DNA of 64,000 bases, taken from Apostichopus japonicus. Its lineage: Eukaryota > Echinodermata > Holothuroidea > Aspidochirotida > Stichopodidae. The stretch covers positions 15,229,264 through 15,293,263 of the forward strand of contig NC_092583.1 in NCBI RefSeq assembly GCF_037975245.1, read 5' to 3'. The notes beneath the pieces were generated by a model. It was not told the DNA's origin. It worked only from the letters and a program-made list of their open reading frames with translations, and did not search any database. The translations under genes were made by a program, and so were the position numbers. Within the stretch, counting starts at the first letter, position 1. Every line of letters starts with the position of its first letter. Below are positions 1-11,950 of this stretch, in pieces.

Positions 1-699
1 TTTAGTCTTTTCTAATCATCCGTTCGATTAATACTCTACGTATAGGCCTGCTTGATTCGTAAAGCCCTCACACAGTTGGAAACACTGTTAAATCCCCTGT
101 AAGAACTGCCTAACACTAGGCCTGTCAAACAATGATGACAATATCACACTGTGCGTCAATCACTTGGTCGGGTGTCAATCAGGACTGAAGAAAGCTATTA
201 GCAGTTGACATGCCTCTCCTCCCATCCTAATTATTCTGTATTGTTACAGTAAACGTGTTGATATTGTCACTGTTTACAAGACGGGCTTAATTATGCCAAC
301 ATATGTAGGCTTGTCTGTCTACATGTTCGTACGGGGTGCATGACACATATATTAACCCCGATTTTGTTCTTTTATATCAAGGCCTGGGAATTGAATAGCG
401 TCTAGTGTACCTAAATTCATTTTAGTTTTGAGTGACGTAATTAGATGTTTCATACAATAATGTAAACTAGGCTGTATTTTCTGACTCAAGTCTGTCGAAA
501 TTTGATAAATACTGTCGATATTTTAGGCTATATCAAATCGCTTAGAATGTAAACATAGCTAGCAATAATTTAATTTCAGTCCCTATCAGTTAGTTCCGTA
601 GTAAAGTATTAGTGAATCATTCTTGATGTGCTTGTTAATGTCGATATATACAACATTTTGTTAAGAGACTTATATGCAACAAACGCGTGGCAAAAACAC

Positions 700-810
<111 letters not shown>

Positions 811-3800
811 TATTATTATATTTTATATAAATTACTGCACATGATTTCATTATATTCGCCCTAAATATTAGCATATTCTGCTGCCGATTATGTGGGCACC
901 ATTGGTGATTAAGCGGTTATTCATCTTCCAGGCTGTGTGTGTGTTCAAAGTTGTTGACAAGTCTGTGTATTTGAATAGATCATTGGGGGTGGGTGATACC
1001 CAACGAATCCTTGTCATCATCCCATGATCACATTCAGCTGCATCACAAGGAGGCAAAGCGTTAGGTCGAAGGTCATAAGGTCAACGTTCTTTGCGGTACC
1101 GGCATTTCTTGAACCGAATAGTCTGTTGTAAACCTTTGCAAATATACACAAATCTTTTCTGTCTTGACAAAGTTTAATCTCATGTCTTTTAACCATCGTG
1201 TGATACCAAAGAAATACAACTTGGCCGGGTGACTTGAGTTTCAATAGCTCCCTTATGTCGCAGATAGGCCTAGAGATTAACCGGGTACGATGTTATGCTA
1301 ACTTATTAATAGAAAATATCACGATTCTAGGCGAAGACGTAGACGGATTTAAAATTCATCATGTATAGCCTCCAAAGTTTGGCGAGCTGAAATTCTTGCG
1401 CTCAAAATTATTCAGTCATTTTAGTAATTTCGGAGTCTACCAAGGTGAATTTTGTAATTTATAATTGTCTAAACTAACGAAACTGCTTGTGAAGTTGGCA
1501 GTAAAATCAGTGATGAAGACTGAATTGAAGTGACGATAATTTGACGTTTTAGAGAATCTGGGGGCTCCACTGATGTTTTTTATATCATCGTTAACCTTTC
1601 CGTCCTATCTATCAGACGCAATGCATTTGTTTATTATACCGTTGCAAATATGATACAGTCAGGCAAACCGAGGGACAGTGAAATCGTGACTCGGTAAGGT
1701 CCTTTCCCTTCCCTCTCCCTCATCTGGGCGTTCTTTGGTAGAGAGTTTTATTCTCGCACATCTAGGTGGCGAAAACTTGTTTGTTAGTTTTTAAGAGAGC
1801 AATCGATGTACGATGTTATTAGTTTTGATATGGCATGGGACTTTGTAAGATTGTATTTTGGGAGTGGGTCCCAAATGCTTGAAGTAAGTATCTGTTCAAA
1901 TCACACGTACGGGTAAGAGTGCGTGTTTTATGTATACATAATAGGGTAAATTTCCCAGACAGGGCTAAGATGAACTCCTCTGCTCCCCCCCCCCACCCCC
2001 TCACATGATATATGTTACAAAGAAAGGTACGGAAATGTTGCCTTGGTAACGGGTCAATCCGAATTGGATTCTTTTAAATGTCTGCAAATTATGACGCCTA
2101 TAGTTCGGTCATTTTTGCGAGATACTGAAAAGTTGAAGTCTTTGCAAGTTTCCCGGAACACGCAGTGTTGTAACGAGTTTTAGCACTGTACGGGAAGCTT
2201 GAAGACAGCTTGCGCGAGAAGTCAAACAGAAACTGAGGGCAGTAATTAATTTTTCAGGGCGCGATAAATACGGTAGCATACTTCATATTACTTACCCATG
2301 GAACTATATAGTATACATCATCAGAGTAATGTACCGTAATCTTGCAGAATTATTGTCAGTACACAAACATTTGATACACCACGCTGGATGTAGCTCCATA
2401 CTTTGGCCCAGCTAGATATGTTAGATATATAGGATAACCCATAATTCAGGTAACTAAATCTGAATCTCATCTCACACAATGTGAACGAGATTTCCTTTAT
2501 GGCACTCTCCAAAGGCATAGAAAATAATTTTAATTTGCATAAAGTTAAAGAAAACTATAACTGCATTATTTTGATTTTCAAGCCACACACACGCGCGCAC
2601 TCATATGTATTTAATACACGTGAATGCAATATAACATCCGCGAGTCATGAAACAAAAGCAAAAATACTTAGGCCTATTCTTATTCAAAGTAGGCCTTATG
2701 TACATGAAATCGTTCCGTTTGGTACTATTTAATTCAGCGGATTGATATTATCTCTAATATGGGTAGCCTATATGTTTACCACGGTTATAAAGTTAATGCA
2801 ACTCGTGCAATATGTATGCGTTTAGTTTGGGTGTGTTATGGAGCGTCAATCATATTGCAAAGTAAAGGACAGGTCATGTTTATGTCAAGCTATTGCAAAC
2901 AACAAGATGGAAGCAAACATCGAGTAAATTTGTTGTCATTGTGAAACTTTTGGGAAAAGTAAACAGGAGAATGTAAAAGTACTCATCTGTTCGACGAATG
3001 CATGTCATTTCAAGTGCCAGCAGTGCTATTGCATGACAGTTTATAGTTAAAAGTCACGTTTCATGGGGACATCATATTGACACTAAAGTGAGTCAATTTC
3101 TTTTATGATCGTGTTAAACATGACTGACGCTTTTGTGTTTTATAACCATAGTTGATTACTTTTACATGCTTCTGTATACAATAGCTGCAGATAACATATG
3201 CCACACACTTCACATGAAACATGATGTTAAGATCACATGATATAAGCATAAATATAGATCCACACGAACTCGGCAGGGTTACCAATTCGATGCGATAAAT
3301 ATGAATGCTGGAAATGCGAGTGTACATCGTATCAAACGTCATATATACTCCAGGAATATCCACATTCTATAAATGGTATCGCATATTCTCTGTTATGAAT
3401 ATTTTCCTAAAATTTCTTGATATGGGATACCAAAAAAATGACGGTAATAGATCTATAAGGAGATGTTCTATATACCGAAACGAAAGTTTCTATATCATTC
3501 TACTTTAATAAAAGCGCAATTAAGGAGCAGTTCTTTTTTTAAAAGAGTTTTAATAGATTATATTTATTTAATATTAATATGACTGACTTTAAAGATGAAT
3601 CATATATGGTTATATACAGTCTCAAGGCCCAAAAACTAATGTTCCGACAACTAAATCCTTGATAAGTGTCGAAAGATAAATATGTCACTGGGAGGAGATG
3701 CATATGAATCAACAATGAGTCATTACCGTTTATGTTTATACAGAAAAGAGAAAGAAAAACAGAGTTTTTGCTTTCTGATTAGACAACAATACCAAGGTCG

Positions 3801-4242
3801 ATTGTTTTCATGACTTTTCAAATGCGACAAAAGATAAGGGTGTTAAAACCTGGTATATGAGTTACCCTTACTTGCCAAAAAAACAATGAGGAACAGAAGA
3901 ATAACACAAGGGTAAAGACACGCTCTTTTCACACCTAAACATGCCGTGCTACAAACATTAACAGTTTGACGTTGGTGGTAAGCGCGATGCATGAGTTTTG
4001 GTATAATTTTAAAGCAGTATAGATATCGGGTGAAAATTTTATCAATTTATTAGGCCAGCTTATTGCATTCGACAGTTAATTAGCGCTTTATTACATTTTT
4101 TTTAAAATATATCCGTGTAGTAAGTAAAGTAATTTAACTTTGCAGTTCTATTGTATTTGATAAGGATTCAGGTGAAGGAGGTGCGAGTTCAGCCTAAGTT
4201 AATAATCATACCTTTCAATTATGACATGGGTCGTGAGAGGGA

Positions 4243-4268
4243 GGGTGGGGGTGGGGGTGGGGTGGGGG
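4243..4268 (+). repeat. G-rich tract, possible G-quadruplex
   Basis: Five runs of three to five G residues are separated by single T bases, which meets the usual sequence pattern for an intramolecular G-quadruplex on the plus strand. No gene overlaps it. Whether it folds or does anything is not visible from sequence. Confidence 0.6.
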
Positions 4269-5037
4269 TTACCATACTTTTGTGCCAGGCTAGCTTAAAA
4301 CTTCAACAATCAAGGTTTGAAGAGGAAGGAGAAGACGTGAAAGGGTAAAAGAAAGGCAACAATATAATTTAAAAGGGGCTAGTAGGCCATATACTGACAA
4401 TATAAACTTGATCTTGATGAGAAAGATCTTATAAACAATGGGAGGGGTAATTTAATTGAACTAATTACCTTTTAAATCATACAAATTTAACATTTCGACG
4501 ATTTTGTTGTTGTTAAATTTCTCATATTTATGTTATACATTTATTTGTAGATCTGAAAATAGATCTCGCGGAGACAAAACTCCATCGCCAAATTACTACC
4601 AATGTAGCCTGTCAATAATAGTTGAGAGAAGCATTATTCAAAGAAACATGCTGGTGAAATTTTCATCAATTTATCGTTTTTTATGCACATTGTTAACAAA
4701 TGATGTTTGTATTTATTTGTTCACTCTGTTGTTTTGGCCTTGAATTGGGCATGGTTCCAACTTTCACTTCAGGGGTTGTGAAGCTTATGTTATGTATTAC
4801 AATGAACACTCTTACATATATACTGATGTAGACACTTGTAAAGAAGCCTACGTGATCTCAACATCTGAAGAAAACGAATCATTTCTTTGTAGTTGTGTAT
4901 CACGCTTGTTTGCTTCAAGTTCACATCTGTGTTATCAAATTTATAAAATTCCAAATGAACATATACCTCGAAGATGCTCATTTTGTAGTAATTGAAGCAT
5001 GAATTCACTAGAAGTTTTATTTATGTTTTAGCAAATA

Positions 5038-5376
5038 TTAACTATTCAAATGATACAATACGCAATAAAGAAGAAAAGTCACTATGATGAACGAATGTCG
5101 TAATATATTACACCATGGAACCATTATTTGTGCCACTCTGGTGGAATTTTGCATAAGTAAATTATCTTTGAGAAATGTGTAAACGTTTGGCTGTTCCAGT
5201 GCAATCGGTCTGAGGAAAAACCTGCTGTACGAGGGCGGTACTTCAAATAATATTTCTGGAATTGTTACTACGGCGTATTTGACAGTAATGTTTTCCACGG
5301 ATAAAAAGTCAAATCCTTGAACGAATACCACGACCAGAAAAATAGCTGAGCTGTCGATTTCGAATTGACGAAACAA
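5038..5376 (-). other. Unassigned 112-codon open frame
   Basis: An ATG-initiated minus-strand frame of 112 codons in otherwise stop-rich AT DNA. The central part (about residues 20-95) has a mixed, protein-like composition with hydrophobic blocks, prolines and charged residues, unlike the low-complexity frames around it. I do not recognise a family and see no clear splice-linked neighbour. It could be a chance frame, an exon of an unrecognised gene or a transposon fragment. Confidence 0.15.
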
Positions 5377-6869
5377 ACTAGCAAACTTTGATCAAAATTG
5401 CAGAAGTTTCGGCTAAAATTGAGTTAATACACTCTCACCACTGTAACGTTTGAATTTGTTGTTCAATATGCGAGGCCAAAAATAAAAGTGGCGTGCTATA
5501 GAAACTAACTTGGAGCTAGGCACTGCAGGGGTTTTCCCCCATCCTTCTTTAAAGGGGTAGCACTGTTTTTAGCAAATCATATACTAAAGTTCCTAAATTA
5601 TCTTCACATGAGCTCACAGAATACAAATATTTAAAACAAATTGGAAATTTAATGAAAGCATCATTATCACTTGTAATGCCCACCTAGTTCTTAAGGTGTA
5701 CCAACACTTTTTTTTTCTTTGTTTTTCACAAACCAACACTTCATATCTGAATTTGATTTAGCAGAAAAAACGGAAAAAGAATAAACTTACCTTATTCTTC
5801 TTCTTGACATTGTGGAAATAAGAAAGGCTTGTCCCAATTATTTCTGATTTTGCTTCTGGGACACAGAATTCCAGATGAGTCCAGTGACCACAGATGCTGC
5901 AATTACCACAGTGCACTTGAACTTCACCTCATTCCTCCAAGTTTCTCTTAGTAGGGATGGTGAAATCTTTTGACATGTACATAAAAATCTCAGTGTCACC
6001 ATCAGAAGAATATGATTTACATTACAGTTGAATATTATTATAGAAATGTGACATGGGGGTGCGCCATAGTAGGGGTGCGCTAAATTACTTAAAGTTTGCA
6101 ATCTAGCGGTAGCATGTAGATATTACAAGTTTCATTATCGTGTGGGTAGGCTACGGTGAATTTGAAATATTACCGAAGTCCTTGCACCGGTCCGACCCTG
6201 GGTAAACCGTAGTGTATAAATATTTCTTGAGGATGATAAGAGTGTTACATGTGCAAAGGAAGACGCACTTGCGTTCCCATATTCGGAGGTTTAGCCTAGG
6301 CTGGTAGTGACTGAATAAATTTTCACACATTGTATACGCTATAAAACTGATAGTAGTTCCGCGAAATATCATTTCTCGCTTCTAGCCTACATTACAGTAG
6401 GCCTAAATTTAATTTAGGTTACTGGCCTAGATTATCTGAATTAATCTAGGTATAAAGTGTACTAATCTAAGCCTACCTTAAATGAAAGCAGTAAAGGAGC
6501 CATAGGCCTATACTGTAGCAAAATATAAGAAACATAACCTCAAAGTCAAAACATAGGCCTAGCTATAGTGAACCAAGGCTGTATGGCTCTGTAGTGAACC
6601 ACACATGTCGCCCTCAAGTCATGCTAGCATGGACCAAGTTGATTCTGTTTGGTGGGATGCTGCAGCTTTTGATTTGAGGAGAAAACCTATAGCATATTAC
6701 TGCTGGACTTCTTGCAGCCCTAGGGTAGTACTGGATAACCTTCATATTGGTTCTCAACAGTATGTTATTGTTTCCTATGATGTGAATGTGAGAACCTATA
6801 CATTTAGCATACATTAAGCAACTTTTTAATTGTTTTCAACAGCACAGAATTTCTTTAGAAAAATATCAG

Positions 6870-6917
6870 ATGTTGGCCAGTATGACTGATCAGGATGGCC
6901 CCGAACAAGCTGCTTGA
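6870..6917 (+). promoter_or_regulatory. Possible upstream ORF overlapping the FANCE start
   Basis: An ATG at 6870 opens a 15-codon frame that ends with TGA at 6915-6917, out of frame with and overlapping the proposed FANCE start at 6895. If the FANCE transcript begins upstream of 6870, this short frame would be met first and could reduce initiation at the main ATG. The transcription start is unknown, so the role is inference. Confidence 0.35.
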
Positions 6918-9900
6918 AAAGTTTCCAGTCTTTTGGAAACCAATTGTCAAGGCACTCATGGCACCCAAATCTAACAGTAAACTTGTAGAGGAAGTCCTAT
7001 TGAGAAATTTGTGTAAGGATGCACCTGGCAGAAGCAGTGCGTCAAGCAGATGTGAGATTCCAGACTGGCATAGCCTCTTAAAGAATCTTTGTGAAGCAGA
7101 ACCTACACTCACTGAGAGTGGCATTTGTATGTGAGTAAAACATTTACATTAAAATTTGTGAGAGACTATTACAGTGTCCAACCCCCCCCCCTCCCCTTCC
7201 CAATTCAGCTTGAGACAAACAAACCTGAAGGCAGAAATAGAGCGTTATTCATAATACTGTCATAAAAATGGCTAAAGACTAATCTGTAATAATTGACTGC
7301 CTAGATTTCAATGAGCGCTATACTAAAAAACTGGTATCACAAGGCCTGCAAATCTTACCCCTCCCTTGATAGATAGGATTGCCCAGATTTGTCTGCAGTA
7401 TATTGAGCTGAAGAAGGGCTCATTAACATAGATTATGTATCTTGTTTTTTATTCCCTTTGTCAGGAATCCAAGATTTGTGCTCATGTCCTTCCATGCCCA
7501 GCATTGCATGTTCAAGTTTCTGGAGAAACACAAAGCAGAGTTACCACTTACAATGCTTCAGACATTTCTGAAGTCCACTCAGGACAAACTGATAGATGAT
7601 TGGTGCAAATTGTATCACCAGCTACTACACATTCATAACTTGAATATGTGTTCGAAAGTACAACATACCATCAACAAAGGTTTTCTTAGTCAAAAGTCAA
7701 CTACTTATTTTGAATCTCTTTGTGATCAAATCAAGTCTGAAGACAGCAATAGAAATTTGCCAAGTTCTCAACCACAATGCCATTGGTTGTCCGAAGTTTC
7801 AGCACATGATAAGGGCCAATCTGATCGATCAATTCCTTGCATCGCTACCGATAGCCAGATCTCCCAAAGGAGGAAACGAAAAGTTTCTGTTGAAGGAGAA
7901 AGGCAATCTGTTTCTTCATCTGCAAAGAGGCAAAAACTGGAACCTTCAGCCCAGGACATTTTTCCAGATGTGGAGAATGACATGTCAAGAGAAACTGAAA
8001 GCGAAGCATCTATGAAAGATGAATTACCTGCCTCTCAAGAACTTTCATCCCAAGGAGATATCTGGAAAGACAGACTAAAGGTATTCTTTAAAATAATGGA
8101 CTTTGGAGTCAAACTGAAAAGGCATTAATAATTCTTCATTTTTGCTCTTGGTTTCTACAAACCTGTTATTGATTTCCATTATCTCTGCAAAATCGTGAAA
8201 ATGGAAAAACACTTGTGCAGAAGAAAGTAATCATTAGGTAGTTTGCTTCATACGACACATTGGGCTCGTTTTAACAGAGACTGCCTTAGATAGGACCAAC
8301 ATGTATGTATAATATACACTATGCAAAGCTAAGTTCATTGGTTTGGTATATGGAAGCAAAACCAAGGTACAAGACAAACCTTAGCTAAAAATAATAAGAA
8401 CATTTCAAGGAAGTAAACACACATCATTGTTACAGTATAGTCACCCCCATTCTGTGTGAGGTGTCCTGCATCTCACAGATGTATATAGCATTACCATTGA
8501 ATGAATTGTATATGTAACATAACTTAGATTATCTTGTTCTGTCAACAGTCCACGTTTTCTCCGCTTCAAGAAATCTTTCAGTCGTCGAAACCTTCAATGA
8601 CGCCTGCTCACATTGACTTGTTCAAACAGCTGATGACAATGTTGTTGGTTGAGGTAAACAGGAGGCGTCTTTACTTGCAGATTTTTTCATAGCCCAGTCT
8701 TTAAAAGAAATAACTGTCTGGCATGCATTGCATCAATACTTTTCTTTGTAAACTATGAATTGTTTTCAAATATTGTTCACATTAAATGGAGAGGATTTTT
8801 AAACTTTTACTATGGGAACCCTTTGTATACAGATTACAGTCCAGTTTTGTAGGAATATTGGCCTTGCCTTTTGCAATTGCATTTGAAGTTCAGAATTCAG
8901 AATTTGCTACTTTATATTACATTTAAGCTTTCCATATCTGACAAACTTTTCAAACTTTCTTGCTTAATTATTTCAGGTCGACGCGATATGCAATGCCCTA
9001 GAGGTCCAATCCCTGTCTCTTCCATCATTAGCTGTTTTTGTTCAACAGATGGTTGCTATGCCAACCAATTACATCAGCTTTACTACAGCTAAGTTTCTAG
9101 CTGGTTGTTTGTTTACAAAGAAGGTATGTTGTCTTGTCTATGAAATCAAAACTTTCCCTTTAATTTCAAATTGTAATTGTTTCGAATCTGTACATGCAGG
9201 TATTTTCAACAAACGTGTGGGCTATTGTCTTTCTTGGGAGGCTGAAAAAAAAAATTGAGTACCAAAATAATCATTCACCTTGGAAAAATTTAAGTTGACA
9301 ATTTTTATCAACAAAGCATTTTCATCAAGATAACATTTCATGTTGTTAAATCTGTTGTTTCATACAGATTTCAGAACTGAAGCAAACCATACCCAGAAAT
9401 TTACTGGTGACCCTCATCCAGTTTGCTAATGCTTACCCCAAGCCTCTCCTAGAAGGTTGCCTAATTCCTTACATGCAGAGAGGTATGCTGGGCCCACACC
9501 AAGCTGACTGTATGCTGAAAATTTCAAAAGAATGCTTAGATAACCAGAGTAAAATCTTGTTTTTAAGGTAAGAGCCAGATGGAAGGTGGTGGGGTGGGCG
9601 GAGGGAAGGTGTGATGGCATGGGGGAGAGGGATTTGTTGTTGGCCATTTTGGTATGCAGCTTGTACATATTTAAATTATGTCATTCACAGTGTGGAAAGG
9701 ACTGTTATTAGCAATTTTTAGTCATTTAGGTTATGAAAGTCTTAGTGAACTCAATACATTTACATATAGTGCAATCAATCAAAATGATTTACTTTGGTAA
9801 GTTTCAAAATCTGATTTGCATATATACAATTTGCCCCTCAGACATCCAGGATATTCTCTTTTTGGGGTATGTCCAAATGAAAGATTATTGTTCAATCTAG

Positions 9901-11950
9901 TAACTATAACAAAATCAATTGAAGGTATGACTGAATGATTTTATCGAACCATTGACCCGTGCCGTGGACTGCCTAAATGATAGTTCTGCTTGTCTGACCT
10001 TACACTTTCCAGACAATTCTTTCAAGTTAGTCTTAGGAGTTAAAACCACGTTGCTCATTTCGGTATATTTCTTTTTTATTTTACCCGACTTCATATTTAG
10101 GGCACTCCTTCAGTCGCACCACTTGGATTGGAATGAACATGTCAGTGGCTTTGTTCAAGGGATAATCAACCTCAAGGCAAGAATGATAAGTTACTCCTTT
10201 TACATTATTGCAAGTCAATTTTTACTCCACCAGTCAGGTATCATAATCTTTCATAGTTTTCACACTATTATTGGCGCAAAGAGCTCTCTCACTACGGCAA
10301 GCAAGAATGTAAGGTTGGGCATGTCCTTTAGTATCGAAGAAAATATGAGCTAAGAAGGAAGTGTAAACACATATGTTCATAGATCTAAAGAGTGAGAGAG
10401 GTTCGTTACAATGATATTTTAAAAAGTAGCTGGTTCTTGAACCCTATTTAGGCTGGGCTATAGTTCCTGTTAAGCTGGCTCTTGTGTTTTTAAATTCAAT
10501 AACAGGTTGCCAAATACATGGCTCATTGTCATGGTCCTTAGAGTACAATTAAGCCTACCAACAGATCCTCAGGAAACACGGGTTTGCTTTTTCTCCTCCC
10601 CCACCCCCCCCCCCCGCTCACCCCTCCTACCTCTCTCTTTGGAACAAACTACCTGAAATTATCAAGCTCTCTCTTTCTTTCACTTTTGTTTCAATGCACC
10701 AAGAGCATCTTTTTTACAGATGCTAACACAATACAGATGTTCATTAGTATTATTTGGTACGTGCAACTTTTGATCAAGGTATATTTATTTGTATCTGTAG
10801 GTGGAAGTGGACTCGGAAACAGTTAACATTATCATCACAATATTATGTGCTGCTGGAGAAACTCAAAGGAAGTGTCCTAAATTCTCAAAACTTTTCTTGG
10901 CAATTGTCAACAAGTTTAAAGCAAAGGTATGTCTTGTTTTTTTCCACAGTACGTGGTGATGGTTGAAGCTGCTTTTTCAAAACCAATATACTGAAATTAT
11001 TTTACTTTCAGAGGCAGATTGCGACTGGCCTACAGATTAATGAAAGCAAAAACTTGGAAAGAAGATAGATTGCAAAATATGACATTTACAGTTTTGTCAT
11101 ATTTATAGTTTTCCATAATACTTCAGGACTCAGTTTATCTACCAAGTTCAGCACATACTGGTAATCATTTAACAGTTTTAAGTTGCAATTTGTGCTTCTT
11201 CTCCACAATACCATAGGCTCCTTGTTACCACAGCAGCTGATTTGTTGTTAGAAGCTAACATCAAGTACCTGTTAGAGACATATTATATATAAACTTGATC
11301 CATCAATATGAAAATGAGGAAATTAGAGATAAGTTCCAGCAAAGGTTGCTTTAAGAGAAGCATTGAGACATACTGCTAAACCAGTTCGAAGGCCCGTGAC
11401 TAACTTGATTGGAAAAATAAAGTCGCAATTTAAGGACGCTTACATTAACAATTTCGAGGAAGCAATGAACCTTGCACAAGATCGTGATACGTGGCAGAGG
11501 TTAATCACTGAGCATGTCGGATAGACGAGACTCAACTTACTACTACTACTAGAGAGAAGTTCAAAGGTTTTCAAATGAAGTAGTAAAACATGTCGGTACA
11601 TTTGTGGGACACAACATTGTCTGAAATGGTGTAAATGGTTACTTTTATGGCAAGGTATATAAGTAACCAAAAGTTACCCCGGTAACACAATCAATTGCAT
11701 TAATAAGGCTCAGATGTCTTTGTCATTGCTTAATTTTGTTTTTGCCATTTTTCCAAATATTCCGATATAAAGAGAATTCATGTATACTTCTATTCTGTTC
11801 TAATGTTTTTGGTTCTCTTTTCCCCCATTTGCTTTTCCGCAGCTCACAAGTGATCAGAAATCTCTTTTACTGGCTGCAGTCGAGAGAAATGAAACTTTCC
11901 TGAAGAAAGCAATAATATCTGCATTGAAGAAAAGCATGGGAAAAAAATAA
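6895..11950 (+). CDS. FANCE: Fanconi anemia group E protein, complete, 8 coding exons
   Basis: FANCE is the nuclear adaptor of the Fanconi core complex; it links the core to FANCD2 for monoubiquitination during DNA crosslink repair. Exons: 6895-7130, 7465-8080, 8549-8653, 8977-9123, 9368-9567, 10101-10176, 10801-10926, 11843-11950. Phases agree at every junction and give 537 aa (human FANCE is 536). The N-terminal exon carries a DWxxLLxxLCxxEP segment like human FANCE. Exon 2 holds a low-complexity, charged region with two basic clusters (about residues 214-218 and 232-236) resembling a bipartite nuclear signal. From about residue 285 the helical repeat domain is conserved, ending in a NETFLKKA-type motif close to the human C-terminus. 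The ATG at 6895 has A at -3 and G at +4, with an in-frame TGA just upstream (6883-6885). Intron 6 uses a GC donor (10177). The N-terminal half is diverged, so identification rests mainly on the C-terminal half and exon 1. Confidence 0.9.
7465..8080 (+). CDS. FANCE: FANCE exon 2 (large, linker and nuclear signals)
   Basis: The largest FANCE exon, 616 bases. It starts by completing the split codon ATG from exon 1 and ends on a full Lys codon before the donor at 8081. It encodes the end of the N-terminal helical region, then a polar linker rich in Ser, Gln, Glu and Lys that carries the RRKRK and KRQK basic clusters. The position and low conservation match the linker of vertebrate FANCE, where checkpoint phosphorylation sites lie. 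I do not claim specific phosphosites here. Confidence 0.85.
11387..11524 (+). mobile_element. LINE-like reverse transcriptase C-terminal relic
   Basis: Lies in FANCE intron 7. A 45-codon stretch ending in TAG reads as a basic, helical segment closing with QDRDTWQRLI, the pattern seen at the C-terminus of many animal LINE reverse transcriptases (a short helix followed by a DRxxWrxl motif). Upstream, the frame runs back to a stop near 11330 and no intact polymerase is present. I treat it as a truncated copy; the clade is unclear. Confidence 0.4.

Noticed and set aside
9952-10353. 133-codon open frame on plus
   Set aside because: It is FANCE exon 6 (10101-10176) with intron read-through at both ends; only the exon part is homologous.
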